This document shows, piece after piece, positions 8,487-17,800 of a stretch of DNA of 45,733 bases; positions within the stretch are counted from its first letter, which is position 1; each line of letters starts with the position of its first letter. Under the pieces are notes generated by a model, which ran no database searches, was not told the origin of the DNA, and saw only the letters and a program-made list of their open reading frames with translations. Source of the DNA: Bacteroidota bacterium (GTDB lineage Bacteria; Bacteroidota; Bacteroidia; NS11-12g; UBA955); contig SYIL01000019.1 in assembly GCA_005798825.1 (NCBI GenBank), forward strand, positions 1 to 45,733, in the 5' to 3' direction. The translations under genes were made by a program, and so were the position numbers.

Positions 8487-10340
8487 ATGGCCGATAGACC
8501 AGATTTCTCAAAAATGAGCGTAACAGAATTGCGTGCGCTCGCAGAAACTTTCCAGATTCCCAATGCCGAAAAACTTAAAAAGGGCGAATTGATTGCTGTC
8601 ATACAGGCAGAATCAAACAATCCGTCCAAAATTCCAGAACAGGGGAATGTGGAAGAATCAAATCCGCACATGGCGGAAGATGTAGCCCAAAACACATCCA
8701 GAGCAAAGCGTTTGCGAAAACCCTTTTCGGGAACTGACGCAGAAAAAGTGAACCAAGTTGTTTCTAACTATCCTGCAATAAATCTAGATTTAATTGATGG
8801 TGAAACAGTTGCGCTACCAGAAATAAATGTCCAGACACCCAATATAGAGCCTCCAATTATTGAGGCAAAGCACAAATCAGGGCCTGTAGAGCATCAAAAA
8901 TTAACTCCTTTTCAGCGAAATAGAGAAACAACTACTCAATACAACACGGTCGATAGTCGAGAAAATGTTCGATCCGAATCAATCCAAGAACCCAATGGGT
9001 TGCGTTCCGATATCAATCTTGGTAGAACTGAAAAAAATGATCGCAATATGCGAAAAAATCTAACTAGAGAACCCCGACTAACGACTGAAAGAAATGAAAT
9101 ACGAAAAGATTCCATGTCTGAAAACAATCCTCCGAACAACGAAGGGGTGCTTCCAGTGAAGCCAGAAATTCCCATTAGCGAAGAGGATAAGCGTCGCCGA
9201 GAAGCACTCGCGCTGTTTACCGAGCTTGAAGGAGTGGTAATTACACAAGGGGTTCTTGAAACGGTTCCAGATGGATATGGATTTCTTCGCTCATCCGATT
9301 ATAACTATGTAGCTTCTCCCGATGATGTCTACATTCCTGGTTTTATGATTAAACAAAATGGTCTCAAAACAGGAGATACCGTTCGTGGAAGTATTCGACC
9401 TCCCAAGGAAAATGAGAAGTATTTTTGTTTGGTAAAAATTGAAAGTATCAATGGGAGATCTCCCGAGGAAGTGCGCGACCGGGTGGCATTTGAACACCTC
9501 ACTCCTTTGTTTCCTGATGAGAAACTCGATTTGTGTGATGGGGCCACCAATTATCCAAACCGCATTATCGATTTGATATCCCCAATTGGAAAAGGTCAGC
9601 GGGGATTAATTGTAGCACAGCCCAAAACGGGTAAAACCTGGTTGCTTAAAGGCATCGCAAATGCAATAGCCAACAATCATCCGGAAGTGTACATGATTAT
9701 TCTATTGATTGATGAGCGACCTGAAGAAGTGACAGACATGGCAAGGAGTGTTCGTGCTGAAGTGGTTGCTTCGACATTTGATGAGCCTGCTGATAAACAT
9801 GTAAAACTTACCAATATGGTTCTCGAAAAAGCCAAGCGATTGGTTGAGTGTGGTCATGATGTGGTTATTTTACTGGATTCAATTACGCGTTTGGCTCGTG
9901 CTTATAATACCGTTCAGCCCGCATCAGGCAAAATATTGTCTGGGGGTGTTGATGCAAGTGCATTGCACAAACCCAAACGTTTTTTTGGTGCTGCACGTAA
10001 TATTGAGGGTGGTGGATCTCTCACCATTATTGCCACGGCTCTTACCGATACAGGCTCTAAAATGGACGAAGTGATTTTTGAAGAATTTAAAGGTACGGGT
10101 AATATGGAATTACAATTGGATCGTAAATTGTCGAACAAACGCATCTTCCCGTCTATTGATATCTTGAGTTCAAGTACCCGACGGGATGATTTGTTGGTGG
10201 ATAAAATAACCAATCAAAGAATGTGGGTTCTAAGGAATCATTTGGCCGATATGAATTCTGAAGAGGCAATGAATACTTTTCTCAAATACATGCAAAATAC
10301 CAAAGACAACAATGAGTTTTTAATTAGCATGAATCGATAA
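8487..10340 (+). CDS. rho: Transcription termination factor Rho with long N-terminal insertion
   Basis: Rho is the hexameric RNA-dependent ATPase that ends transcription. The 617-residue protein has a Rho_N helical domain (residues 9-43, [13 protein letters not shown]), then a low-complexity, charged and Asn/Glu/Arg-rich insertion (about 45-232), an RNA-binding cold-shock-like domain (about 245-325, with [13 protein letters not shown]), and the RecA-like ATPase domain. The Walker A motif is AQPKTGKTW (K383), the Walker B segment [16 protein letters not shown], the Q/R-loop region [21 protein letters not shown], and the C-terminal [10 protein letters not shown]. Escherichia coli Rho is 419 residues; the difference is the insertion. 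Such insertions are typical of Bacteroidota Rho and are reported to be disordered. Confidence 0.97.
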   Translation: MADRPDFSKMSVTELRALAETFQIPNAEKLKKGELIAVIQAESNNPSKIPEQGNVEESNPHMAEDVAQNTSRAKRLRKPFSGTDAEKVNQVVSNYPAINLDLIDGETVALPEINVQTPNIEPPIIEAKHKSGPVEHQKLTPFQRNRETTTQYNTVDSRENVRSESIQEPNGLRSDINLGRTEKNDRNMRKNLTREPRLTTERNEIRKDSMSENNPPNNEGVLPVKPEIPISEEDKRRREALALFTELEGVVITQGVLETVPDGYGFLRSSDYNYVASPDDVYIPGFMIKQNGLKTGDTVRGSIRPPKENEKYFCLVKIESINGRSPEEVRDRVAFEHLTPLFPDEKLDLCDGATNYPNRIIDLISPIGKGQRGLIVAQPKTGKTWLLKGIANAIANNHPEVYMIILLIDERPEEVTDMARSVRAEVVASTFDEPADKHVKLTNMVLEKAKRLVECGHDVVILLDSITRLARAYNTVQPASGKILSGGVDASALHKPKRFFGAARNIEGGGSLTIIATALTDTGSKMDEVIFEEFKGTGNMELQLDRKLSNKRIFPSIDILSSSTRRDDLLVDKITNQRMWVLRNHLADMNSEEAMNTFLKYMQNTKDNNEFLISMNR

Positions 10341-10436
10341 GCCGGGGTATTCTCCAAAAGGTTAATTAAAAAAAAATACAAAACTGTTTTTGTCTTTGAA
10401 GTTTCTATTGTTGTTTTGTGCAAATAATGATTGTTA

Positions 10437-10772
10437 ATGGACAAGACCAAGGTTGTAATAGATTACAATAAGCTAACACCAGATTTACTCGATTTGTTTG
10501 ATGAAACCTACCCAACAGGTGTAACTGGTAAAACAATCCGCTACCCCAATTCCTTGGGTCAAATTGTGACTGCTGTCCGAATAGAAACAGAAACCACCAA
10601 TTACCTGGTAAAGCTAAGTGCTAGGGTCAAGGAGGTTCTTACAGAAGAAGATTTAGATGCCCTAATCAGAACAGCTGTTAAGAGTAAAGACATTGAAGAG
10701 GATGATGCTGAGGAGCAGGAATCCCAAGATGAAGATGAAACCGAAAAGTCTAATCCTGATGAAGAAGACTAA
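10437..10772 (+). CDS. Small acidic conserved Bacteroidota protein
   Basis: The 111-residue protein has an N-terminal folded part (MDKTKVVIDYNKLTPDLLDLFDETYPTG to about residue 80) and a C-terminal tail made almost only of Asp, Glu, Ser and Lys. I know similar proteins as uncharacterised Bacteroidota families of about 100 residues with the same acidic tail; no function is established. A TTG six bases upstream (10431) is in frame, but the ATG at 10437 is the natural start. The gene lies 96 nt after rho and 27 nt before apaG, so it may be transcribed with apaG. Confidence 0.7.
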   Translation: MDKTKVVIDYNKLTPDLLDLFDETYPTGVTGKTIRYPNSLGQIVTAVRIETETTNYLVKLSARVKEVLTEEDLDALIRTAVKSKDIEEDDAEEQESQDEDETEKSNPDEED

Positions 10773-10799
10773 TTTCCACCAAGTCAATAAACGACTATT

Positions 10800-11189
10800 A
10801 TGGAGGTTTTCGCTGTAACAAATGAAATTAAGGTTTCTGTGCAAACAGAATTTAATGACCATCATAGCAGATTGCGTTTACATCAATTTGTTTACGATTA
10901 CCATGTAAGTATCGAAAATTTGGGAACGAATTCTGTAAAACTTCTTCGTCGTAAATGGATTATTACAGATGCACATGGAATTGAGCGCATAGTTGAAGGG
11001 GAAGGGGTATTGGGTCTTCAGCCAAATCTCAATCGCAATGAAATTCACCACTATTCAAGTTCCTGTATACTGCCAACTGCCTTCGGTCGAATGCGTGGTC
11101 ATTATATTTTCGAAAAATCATTGCTTGCCGAGGAGTTTTTGGTGGATATTCCAGAATTCAAACTAGAAGTCCCTTTTTTGTTGAGTTAA
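10800..11189 (+). CDS. apaG: ApaG-family protein
   Basis: The 129-residue protein is a single ApaG (DUF525) domain, an immunoglobulin-like beta-sandwich. The family signature is present: VYDYHVSIENLGTNSVKLL, RRKWIITDAHG, GEGVLGLQPNLNRNEIHHY and GRMRGHYIFE. ApaG has been linked to Co2+/Mg2+ resistance in enterobacteria, and ApaG domains bind partner proteins; its biochemical role is not settled. The length equals that of the stand-alone family. It lies 27 nt behind the small acidic gene and just ahead of the SDR gene, which appears to have its own promoter. Confidence 0.93.
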   Translation: MEVFAVTNEIKVSVQTEFNDHHSRLRLHQFVYDYHVSIENLGTNSVKLLRRKWIITDAHGIERIVEGEGVLGLQPNLNRNEIHHYSSSCILPTAFGRMRGHYIFEKSLLAEEFLVDIPEFKLEVPFLLS

Positions 11190-11192
11190 GAG

Positions 11193-11200
11193 TACCTTTG
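11193..11200 (+). promoter_or_regulatory. -7 promoter box of the SDR gene
   Basis: TACCTTTG matches TAnnTTTG exactly and ends 4 nt before the ATG at 11205, right after the apaG stop codon. This predicts transcription initiating at or beside the start codon. No -33 TTG at the usual spacing. Confidence 0.4.
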
Positions 11201-11204
11201 ACCT

Positions 11205-11909
11205 ATGATCTACAATGCCGTAATTACAGGCGCAAGCAGAGGCATTGGATATGCCGTAGCCAAGCGATTTGCAGAAGCCAAATTTTCGTTGTTTTTGGTT
11301 TCTCGGAATGTTGTTGATTTAGAAAATGCAAGGCGCGACTTATTGCAGGCGGGTGCTACATCGGTGTATATATATTCTGCCGACTTGAGTGACGAATCTC
11401 AAACGCAATTGGCTATTGAAGCGATCAAAACACAATTTTCCTATATTACAGTTTTGGTAAACAGCACAGGAATATTTATGCCAGGAACAATGATGGAAGA
11501 GTCTAATATGCAATTTCATCAACTATGGAATACCAACGTGTCCTCTGCATATTGGGTGAGTAAAGGTCTCTGGCCGGTTCTTAAAGTTTCTTCAAGAGCA
11601 CATGTATTTACCATGTGTAGTGTAGCCAGCGTTATGGCTTACAGTGCAGGTGGAACCTATTCGCTGTCAAAATTTGCACTGCTTGGCTTCTCAAAATCAT
11701 TGCGCTTGGAGGGTATGCCCCATGGTATAGCGGTTAGTGCAGTGATTCTTGGTGCAACCTATACGGATAGTTGGGCAGGGATTAATTTACCTGAATCTCG
11801 TTTTATGAAGTCTTCAGATATAGCCACTGCCATCTTTTCAGCTTTTGAGATTAATGAAAGCGCCGTAATGGAAGAAGTATTGATTCGTCCACTTCTGGGC
11901 GACATATAA
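11205..11909 (+). CDS. Short-chain dehydrogenase/reductase
   Basis: The 234-residue protein is a classical SDR, an NAD(P)-dependent oxidoreductase with a Rossmann fold. The cofactor motif TGASRGIG is at residues 8-15, the NNAG-equivalent is NSTG, and the active-site serine region is CSVASVMAYSAGGTYSLSK, containing the YxxxK pair. SRN following the second strand suggests NADP preference, since an Arg occupies the position that contacts the 2'-phosphate. Similar Bacteroidota proteins are annotated as 3-ketoacyl-ACP reductase-like or sepiapterin reductase-like; the substrate cannot be decided here. It is the last gene of the rho-to-SDR run, and 88 nt separate it from the next gene. Confidence 0.92.
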   Translation: MIYNAVITGASRGIGYAVAKRFAEAKFSLFLVSRNVVDLENARRDLLQAGATSVYIYSADLSDESQTQLAIEAIKTQFSYITVLVNSTGIFMPGTMMEESNMQFHQLWNTNVSSAYWVSKGLWPVLKVSSRAHVFTMCSVASVMAYSAGGTYSLSKFALLGFSKSLRLEGMPHGIAVSAVILGATYTDSWAGINLPESRFMKSSDIATAIFSAFEINESAVMEEVLIRPLLGDI

Positions 11910-11974
11910 TTTTATTGAAATTATTTTTAAAGCATGTTTTATGTAAAATAATTAACACAGGAGTATTTTTTTGT

Positions 11975-11982
11975 TAAATTTG
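11975..11982 (+). promoter_or_regulatory. -7 promoter box of the T9SS cargo gene
   Basis: TAAATTTG matches TAnnTTTG exactly, 15 nt before the ATG at 11998. No TTG was found about 19 nt upstream, so the match rests on the -7 box and its position alone. Confidence 0.4.
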
Positions 11983-11997
11983 TGAAAAATAACCAAA

Positions 11998-13359
11998 ATG
12001 AAAAAATTCTTTTTATCCTTATTTCTTTCCACTTTCTGCTGCTTGTCTTCCTTTGCCCAAATTACTTCTTTTGACATTCCCAAGGAGCAAAAAAATATTT
12101 ATCAAAGCAAAACGTCTTATGTTTTAAAAGACAAAACCTTGCAGCCCATTCGTCGCGGTGAGTCTTACAGTGATTGGTATAATTTTACCGGAGCATACGA
12201 AGAAAGCACACTCTTGGGTCAGAAATTGTCGGGATATGTTTCTTTTATCTATCCTGATACTACAATGCATAACATTTATTCAGATGGGATGAAGCAAAAA
12301 ATTGGCTTTCATGTTTTGGGCAATATGTTTGATCCCAAAGACACTAATTTTTTGGGAGTCGGGAATCAGGTCCTTACACGATTTAATCCCTATACGGTTG
12401 ATTCATTGCAATTCACCCAGTTTTATATTCGTTTGCTCGATAAAACCATTATCGATGGCAAAACCGTTGATGTAGTTGATACTGTTTACATTCAATATTT
12501 TAATTTTACCGGTATCAAAACAGGTGGGTTTACTTTCAGTGCAACACCAACATTAACCCACCGATATGCTACACCCAATGTCGACAAATTCTCTACCAAA
12601 TCTTTGTTGAACAGCGCTGCCATTAAAACTGACACGCTGTTGCTAACCAAATCCCTGGCGGATAGTTTGGTATACGAAAATGGAACTCCAAAGTCATTCA
12701 TAGGACGAGGTGTCCAGTTTCCTGTAAAAGTAAATGCACTTTCTACTAGCGGAGCCAATGGGTTTTCCAATTTATTTGCTTTTACGGTAGTATTTAAGCC
12801 TATGGTAAAATGTGTTTTGGGCGATACGGGAATTGCGTTTGACGGATCTAAATGGACCAAAAAATACAATTCGTATGGTGTGAGATTAGCCAGTTTAAGT
12901 GGCCATACCCAAGATATTTTTTCCCAAAACAAAATCAACAATATGTTTGCTTCCAATTTCCAATTACGCTATGGATCGACCCTTTTTGGTTTCTTGAAAT
13001 CCTATCTTCCCGGTACATTGTTTTCATCTTCAATATTCTTCCCAAATTATTTAAAAATTTCAACAATGAATTTGTCTCCCAAAAATATCCAAACAGGCAT
13101 TTTTGGTATTCAAGTGTATCCAAATCCCGTTTCGAATAATAGCCAAACAGATCTTGTTTTTATGCTAACTTCAAATGCCAGTGTTCGTTTGATTCTCAGT
13201 GATATGAATGGACGAGTTGTGAGCGTGTTGCCTGCAAAACAATGTTTGGCGGGTAAAAATTCAATGGTTGTCAACACCGAAGGTCTGTCGAAAGGAATAT
13301 ATGTACTTACCCTTGAAAGTGTTGTAGGCCGAATGACGAGTAAATTGACTATACATTAA
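11998..13359 (+). CDS. Secreted protein with T9SS type A sorting domain, function unknown
   Basis: The 453-residue precursor has a signal peptide (MKKFFLSLFLSTFCCLSSFAQ, ends residue 21) and a C-terminal sorting domain of about 75 residues: IQVYPNPVSNN, SVRLILSDMNGRVV, AGKNSMVVNTEGLSKGIYVLTLES and a final LTIH strand. This is the T9SS type A signal that directs proteins across the outer membrane. The intervening ~350 residues contain no motif I recognise; they are rich in aromatic and Thr residues and look like beta-structured extracellular material. It is probably surface-attached or released. A strong terminator follows 21 nt after the stop. Confidence 0.85.
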   Translation: MKKFFLSLFLSTFCCLSSFAQITSFDIPKEQKNIYQSKTSYVLKDKTLQPIRRGESYSDWYNFTGAYEESTLLGQKLSGYVSFIYPDTTMHNIYSDGMKQKIGFHVLGNMFDPKDTNFLGVGNQVLTRFNPYTVDSLQFTQFYIRLLDKTIIDGKTVDVVDTVYIQYFNFTGIKTGGFTFSATPTLTHRYATPNVDKFSTKSLLNSAAIKTDTLLLTKSLADSLVYENGTPKSFIGRGVQFPVKVNALSTSGANGFSNLFAFTVVFKPMVKCVLGDTGIAFDGSKWTKKYNSYGVRLASLSGHTQDIFSQNKINNMFASNFQLRYGSTLFGFLKSYLPGTLFSSSIFFPNYLKISTMNLSPKNIQTGIFGIQVYPNPVSNNSQTDLVFMLTSNASVRLILSDMNGRVVSVLPAKQCLAGKNSMVVNTEGLSKGIYVLTLESVVGRMTSKLTIH

Positions 13360-13380
13360 TCACATCCAAAACGTGTTGAA

Positions 13381-13409
13381 AAGAGCCGGCATATTCGGCT
13401 CTTTTTTTT
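13381..13409 (+). terminator. Intrinsic terminator after the T9SS cargo gene
   Basis: An 8-bp stem AAGAGCCG/CGGCTCTT with a 7-nt loop (13389-13395) is followed by an unbroken T-run to 13409. It is a classical intrinsic terminator and separates the cargo gene from the DUF5723 gene. Confidence 0.88.
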
Positions 13410-13503
13410 GTTACTTGCATGTACAATGATGTGTATATTTTCATTCGACGATTATTGCGGGATCTGTATTTTTCGAAATTTATTTTTTGGAGTTTTACAT
13501 CCG

Positions 13504-15009
13504 ATGAAACGAGTACAAATACTTTTAAGACTCAATCGCTTTATCGCCATTTTTTTTCTTTTGAATGGGCAAACCATTAAAGCACAGTCTTTTTCAGGAC
13601 TTCAAAATAGCAACTTTGCAGGTGTACATACTTTGTATTCCAATCCAGCATTGCTTGCATCGATGCCCTATAAACGTCATTCTAATCTCTCAACATTCTC
13701 TGCCGATATTCAAAACAATATGGTTTCTCTAAACACGCCATTTAGTCTCTGGCAAGCCGTTAATGGCAATGTTCCCCAACAATACTTGAATTCAAAAGGC
13801 CGCATTCAATGGAAGAATACCTTTCTTGAAACTCAATCTGTTGGGGTTGAGGGTTGGGGAAATTTGAATTTGGAATGGCGTGGACCTTCCTTTGCAAAAC
13901 GAGTGGGTAATCGGTTCGTGTGGGCAACTGCCTCAAGAACTCGAAGCAACATAGCCATAAAACATATAACGCAAGGCACAGTAAATTATCTAAACTATCT
14001 ATTGAATGCTAACACGATGTCCAAGGATTTTTTTATTCTAGTTGCTCCCCAACCATTTTCATTTCAAGTCAATGCATACCAAGAATTAAGTGCTTCGATG
14101 GCAATGACACTGGTAGATCAAAAAAATATTAAAATGTCTATGGGTGTTACGGGTAAATATTTGATGGGCTTAGGACATTTATCCGTAATTTCTGAGGGCT
14201 TGGAAATCGAGGATTTCAATCTCGACTCCCTGCGTATTGTTAAAAGCAATTTGCAGGTTTCATATTCTCAAGGGCAATTTATGCAGAGGTTTCTGCAGGG
14301 ATTTATTGTCGGAGGACTTCCCGAGGTGCGCAATATTATAGGCAGTGGTTTGGGCTTTGATTTTGGACTTGTCATCGAGGGGGGTCGGGGTGGTATAGTC
14401 AGCCAAGTAAAAGACAATTGGTTGGGAAATCCTGGTGCCAGAAATTATCGCTGGAGATTTGCTGCTGCTCTCACCGATTGGGGAAATGTAAATTATGGAA
14501 ATCAAACAAACAGCTTCCGGATGAGCAATACACAACCCCAAATTTTACGAATCGATTCATCATTTTCAGCTGCCTTTGCAAAAGGTTCGGTTCAGGGTTT
14601 TCAATACATTGAGGACTTCGCCAAACAAAATATGAATTATACCCAATTAAAATCACTGACCCGAGTTGATTTGCCAATGCAAATTCAGCTGCAAGGTGAT
14701 ATGCGGATTGCTTCATTTTTATATGTGGCAGCGCAGTTGCGACAATCACTCATATCTGCCCAAAAAATAGGATTCAGACAGCCTTCGTCCTTGGTTATAG
14801 TGCCTCGTATCGAAACCAAGTGGCTTGAATTTTCGATACCCTTGGGACTTTTTCAAGATTATCGCAAGCCAATGGCGGGAAGTTATTTTCGATTAGGCCC
14901 CATTTTTTTGGGTTCTGACAATGTTGTATCGGCCTTTTTAACGAATAAAGTAAAGGGATTAAACCTATATTTTGGTCTTAGTACATCACTGGGGAAATTT
15001 AAGAAATAG
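13504..15009 (+). CDS. DUF5723-family outer-membrane-type protein
   Basis: The 501-residue protein has a signal peptide (MKRVQILLRLNRFIAIFFLLNGQTIKAQS) followed by a sequence typical of DUF5723: NSNFAGVHTLYSNPALLA near the N-terminus, then many alternating amphipathic strands (for example LNLEWRGPSFAKRV, FRFAAALTDWGNVNYG) and a C-terminal LYFGLSTSLGKFKK. This resembles a beta-barrel of the PorV/FadL-like type. An in-frame start at 13408 would add 32 residues ahead of the signal peptide and would begin inside the terminator, so I take the ATG at 13504. DUF5723 proteins are found widely in Bacteroidota; no specific role is known. The gene is convergent with murA, 67 nt apart. Confidence 0.82.
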   Translation: MKRVQILLRLNRFIAIFFLLNGQTIKAQSFSGLQNSNFAGVHTLYSNPALLASMPYKRHSNLSTFSADIQNNMVSLNTPFSLWQAVNGNVPQQYLNSKGRIQWKNTFLETQSVGVEGWGNLNLEWRGPSFAKRVGNRFVWATASRTRSNIAIKHITQGTVNYLNYLLNANTMSKDFFILVAPQPFSFQVNAYQELSASMAMTLVDQKNIKMSMGVTGKYLMGLGHLSVISEGLEIEDFNLDSLRIVKSNLQVSYSQGQFMQRFLQGFIVGGLPEVRNIIGSGLGFDFGLVIEGGRGGIVSQVKDNWLGNPGARNYRWRFAAALTDWGNVNYGNQTNSFRMSNTQPQILRIDSSFSAAFAKGSVQGFQYIEDFAKQNMNYTQLKSLTRVDLPMQIQLQGDMRIASFLYVAAQLRQSLISAQKIGFRQPSSLVIVPRIETKWLEFSIPLGLFQDYRKPMAGSYFRLGPIFLGSDNVVSAFLTNKVKGLNLYFGLSTSLGKFKK

Positions 15010-15076
15010 CAATGTGAACCAGGGGATGTCCTCTTTGTGCAACCCACTACAATAAGGGTATTGAAACATTTTGAGT

Positions 15077-16384
15077 TTAGTCAATGCGGGTAATTTTTGC
15101 ACCCAAAGCATTCAGTCGCTTTTCAATCCTTTCATAACCACGATCAATTTGCTCGATATTTTTGATGGTACTTTTCCCTTTAGCAGCCATGGCCGCAATC
15201 AGAAGAGCAACCCCAGCGCGAATATCTGGAGAACTCATTGTAATTCCCTTTAGCTTGGTTTTTCTGTCAAGGCCAATAACGGTAGCACGGTGTGGATCGC
15301 ATAATATAATTTGTGCACCCATATCAATGAGGTTGTCGACAAAAAATAAACGGCTTTCAAACATTTTTTGATGAACCAATACAGTCCCGCGGGCTTGGGT
15401 TGCTGTAACCAAAGCGATTGAAATCAGATCGGGGGTGAAGCCGGGCCAAATTTGATCAGAAATAGTCAAAATCGAACCGTCTATAAAGGTGTCAATTTCG
15501 TAATGATCCATTTGGGGTACAAAGATGTCATCTCCACGAATCTCCAGCTTAATTCCCAGTCGTTGAAACATTTTTGGGATGATACCCAACATGTCGATTC
15601 GGCAGTTTTTGAGGGTAATTTCACTTTCGGTGATGGCGGCCATTCCAATAAAACTTCCAATTTCAATCATATCAGGCAAACATCGATGGGTACATCCACC
15701 CAGCTTTTTTACTCCTTCAATCACCAATTGATTGGATCCAATCCCCACAATATTCGCTCCCATTGCGTTTAACATTAAACACAATTGTTGGATATAGGGT
15801 TCGCAGGCAGCATTGTATAGGGTAGTTTTACCTGCTGCCATCACACAGGCCATGAGAATGTTGGCGGTTCCTGTAACAGAAGCCTCGTCGAGTAACATAT
15901 AACACCCCTGTAGCCGTTCGGCAGATACTTTATAAAAATTATTGTCCGCCTGATATTCAAATATTGCCCCAAGTTTCACAAATCCTTCAAAATGGGTATC
16001 AAGCCTACGGCGACCAATTCTGTCTCCACCTGGGCTTGGAATATAGCCTTTTCCAAAGCGAGAAAGCAAAGGACCAACGATCATTATAGAGCCACGCAAT
16101 GACGCACCCTGTTTTTTAAACGCGGCGGTATTGAGAAATTCTATGTCAATTTTATCGGCTTGAAAGGTGAAAGAACTTCCTCCATTTCGCGTCACCTTTA
16201 CGCCCAAACTTTCCAATAAGTCAATTAGTTTGAGAACATCGCTAATTTCAGGGATATTATCGATTGTAATAGGATCTGCAGTAAGCAGCACTGCGCAAAT
16301 CACCTGCAGTGCTTCATTTTTGGCACCTTGCGGGGTAATTTCACCCTTGAGTTTATGCCCACCTTCAATTTCAAATACTGCCAT
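15077..16384 (-). CDS. murA: UDP-N-acetylglucosamine 1-carboxyvinyltransferase (MurA)
   Basis: MurA transfers enolpyruvate from PEP to UDP-GlcNAc, the first committed step of peptidoglycan synthesis in the cytoplasm. The 435-residue protein has the two-domain EPSP-synthase-type fold. The N-terminal GGHKLKGEITPQGAKNEAL carries the catalytic Lys22 with Asn23, GASLRGSIMIVGPLL has the conserved Arg, and the flexible loop reads PSPGGDRIGRRRLDTH. In this loop residue 121 is Asp where Escherichia coli MurA has Cys115, the residue alkylated by fosfomycin. It follows the DUF4290 gene with a gap of only 5 nt, so the two are co-transcribed. Confidence 0.96.
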   Translation of the reverse strand: MAVFEIEGGHKLKGEITPQGAKNEALQVICAVLLTADPITIDNIPEISDVLKLIDLLESLGVKVTRNGGSSFTFQADKIDIEFLNTAAFKKQGASLRGSIMIVGPLLSRFGKGYIPSPGGDRIGRRRLDTHFEGFVKLGAIFEYQADNNFYKVSAERLQGCYMLLDEASVTGTANILMACVMAAGKTTLYNAACEPYIQQLCLMLNAMGANIVGIGSNQLVIEGVKKLGGCTHRCLPDMIEIGSFIGMAAITESEITLKNCRIDMLGIIPKMFQRLGIKLEIRGDDIFVPQMDHYEIDTFIDGSILTISDQIWPGFTPDLISIALVTATQARGTVLVHQKMFESRLFFVDNLIDMGAQIILCDPHRATVIGLDRKTKLKGITMSSPDIRAGVALLIAAMAAKGKSTIKNIEQIDRGYERIEKRLNALGAKITRID

Positions 16385-16389
16385 TTTTT

Positions 16390-17046
16390 TTAGTATCTAC
16401 GGAAATTCTTCCCGCGGTTTTGATTTTTATTATTTTTTCTACCAAAATTATTTTTTTGAATGGTTTTGGGTAGTGGAATGTTTTTATCTGCACTGACAAC
16501 CAATTCATCACCCGCGATTTTTAATTGTCCTTTTGAGAGTATATTGAGGTGTTCTGCAATCACTTCATTGCTTAAATTTTCGTTGTTCCAAGCCTTACAA
16601 GAATTATACATAAACGAGGCAATCATATTTACCAAGTCTTGCTTTAATTCAGTATTTGGCATTTCCGCGGCCTTGTCTATCATCATCTGGAGATTGCGAC
16701 CATAGAAACGAAATCGAATTCCGTTGGAATTGTATCCCAAATGTTTTGGTAAAGTAATTTCTTTCTTAATCTGGATAATTTCATAAGGGCAGTCTACGTC
16801 CAATTCGTAATTGGCAATGTGCAATACATGTCCCCAGAGTATTTCTTTGTAGTTTGACTGCAATTTTATTTCCGGGTTTAAACTGGTCATAATTTGAACC
16901 AAGTTTAATACCCAAGAGGTTCGTTCTTCCCTGTCAGGCAAAGTTTTTATGTGTTCAATATACTCTTGGACATGACGACCGTATTCGGCAATGGAGAGGG
17001 GGGAGCGTTGGGTATTGTAATCAATTTGAAGGGTATTCATTTTCAT
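16390..17046 (-). CDS. DUF4290-family protein
   Basis: The 218-residue protein belongs to DUF4290, a family I know only from Bacteroidota. The typical N-terminal YNTQRSPLSIAEYGRHVQEYIEH is present, followed by a helical core and a basic, low-complexity tail (KNNFGRKNNKNQNRGKNFRRY) that could bind nucleic acid. The start could be this ATG or the ATG two codons later at 17040; an upstream extension to 17115 would overlap the deacetylase gene and has no conserved residues. It sits directly before murA in a minus-strand operon, a neighbourhood that suggests a housekeeping role. The function is unknown. Confidence 0.85.
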   Translation of the reverse strand: MKMNTLQIDYNTQRSPLSIAEYGRHVQEYIEHIKTLPDREERTSWVLNLVQIMTSLNPEIKLQSNYKEILWGHVLHIANYELDVDCPYEIIQIKKEITLPKHLGYNSNGIRFRFYGRNLQMMIDKAAEMPNTELKQDLVNMIASFMYNSCKAWNNENLSNEVIAEHLNILSKGQLKIAGDELVVSADKNIPLPKTIQKNNFGRKNNKNQNRGKNFRRY

Positions 17047-17102
17047 GCAAAATAACACAGAATCAATCAAATAAACTGGAATTTTTTTTGGCCATACCGA
17101 AA

Positions 17103-17735
17103 TTAGTGAAGACAATTAAAACCAAAACCGGATTCAGACATTTTTTGTAAGTATGCAGGCAATATTTGCAATACTTGGGCAGCAGCTTTTTCGCTGTCAT
17201 GAAAAACAACAATGGATCCGGACTTGCTATTTTTGGACAGTGCGCCGATACTTTTTTGAATATTCACGTTTGGGTCATAATCGCAACTCAGTTCGCTCCA
17301 AAGTACAATTTCATAACCACGGCTTGTTAGTTCTGAAATTTGTTTGGGGGTGATGCGTCCATAAGGCGGTCTGAACAACTTGGGAGCATTGGGTTGGAGG
17401 CGGTTTATAATATGCTGGGTTTGGTCTATCTCGTCAATATAAATTTTTATAGGGGTATTCCAGCCTTTACTGTGACGCAAGGTATGGTTGCCAATCGTAT
17501 GCCCTTCCGAAATAATTTGAGCACCCGTTTCAGGATAACGTAGCAGATTTTCACCCACACAAAAAAAAGTTGCTTTGGCATTAAATTCAGCGAGTAATTC
17601 GAGTATTTGGCCCGTAATTTTTGGGGATGGCCCGTCGTCAAAACTTAAATAAATGGTTTTATGAGAACCTGGTCTTTCCCAAGTGCATCCCGAAATGAGT
17701 CTGCGCAATACGCGTGGCACCGAAAAAAAATGCAT
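17103..17735 (-). CDS. Polysaccharide deacetylase (NodB homology domain)
   Basis: The 210-residue protein is one NodB-type carbohydrate esterase 4 domain. All five family motifs are visible: SFDDGPSP (metal-binding Asp pair), HTIGNHTLRHS (metal-binding His pair), RPPYGRITP, a WSELSCDYDP segment, and IVVFHDSE with the catalytic His. Enzymes of this family remove acetyl groups from peptidoglycan or chitin-like polymers. No signal peptide is clear; the N-terminal ~25 residues (MHFFSVPRVLRRLISGCTWERPG) are the usual short lead of the Bacteroidota members. It is the first gene of a likely operon with DUF4290 and murA and is divergent from kmo, 65 nt apart. Confidence 0.93.
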   Translation of the reverse strand: MHFFSVPRVLRRLISGCTWERPGSHKTIYLSFDDGPSPKITGQILELLAEFNAKATFFCVGENLLRYPETGAQIISEGHTIGNHTLRHSKGWNTPIKIYIDEIDQTQHIINRLQPNAPKLFRPPYGRITPKQISELTSRGYEIVLWSELSCDYDPNVNIQKSIGALSKNSKSGSIVVFHDSEKAAAQVLQILPAYLQKMSESGFGFNCLH

Positions 17736-17785
17736 GACTTTACAAAGTTCTGGCTTTTAGACTGTTTTCAAAGCAAATCTATGGT

Positions 17786-17793
17786 TAAATTTG
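17786..17793 (+). promoter_or_regulatory. -7 promoter box of kmo
   Basis: TAAATTTG matches TAnnTTTG exactly and ends 7 nt before the kmo ATG, implying a leaderless or nearly leaderless transcript. The opposite strand carries a one-mismatch box (GAACTTTG) 7 nt before the divergent deacetylase start. Confidence 0.45.
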
Positions 17794-17800
17794 CGTTTCA

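Noticed and set aside
11919-11953. Inverted repeat AATTATTTT/AAAATAATT after the SDR gene
   Set aside because: All A-T pairs with a 17-nt loop in A/T-rich DNA; expected by chance and lacks a following T-run.
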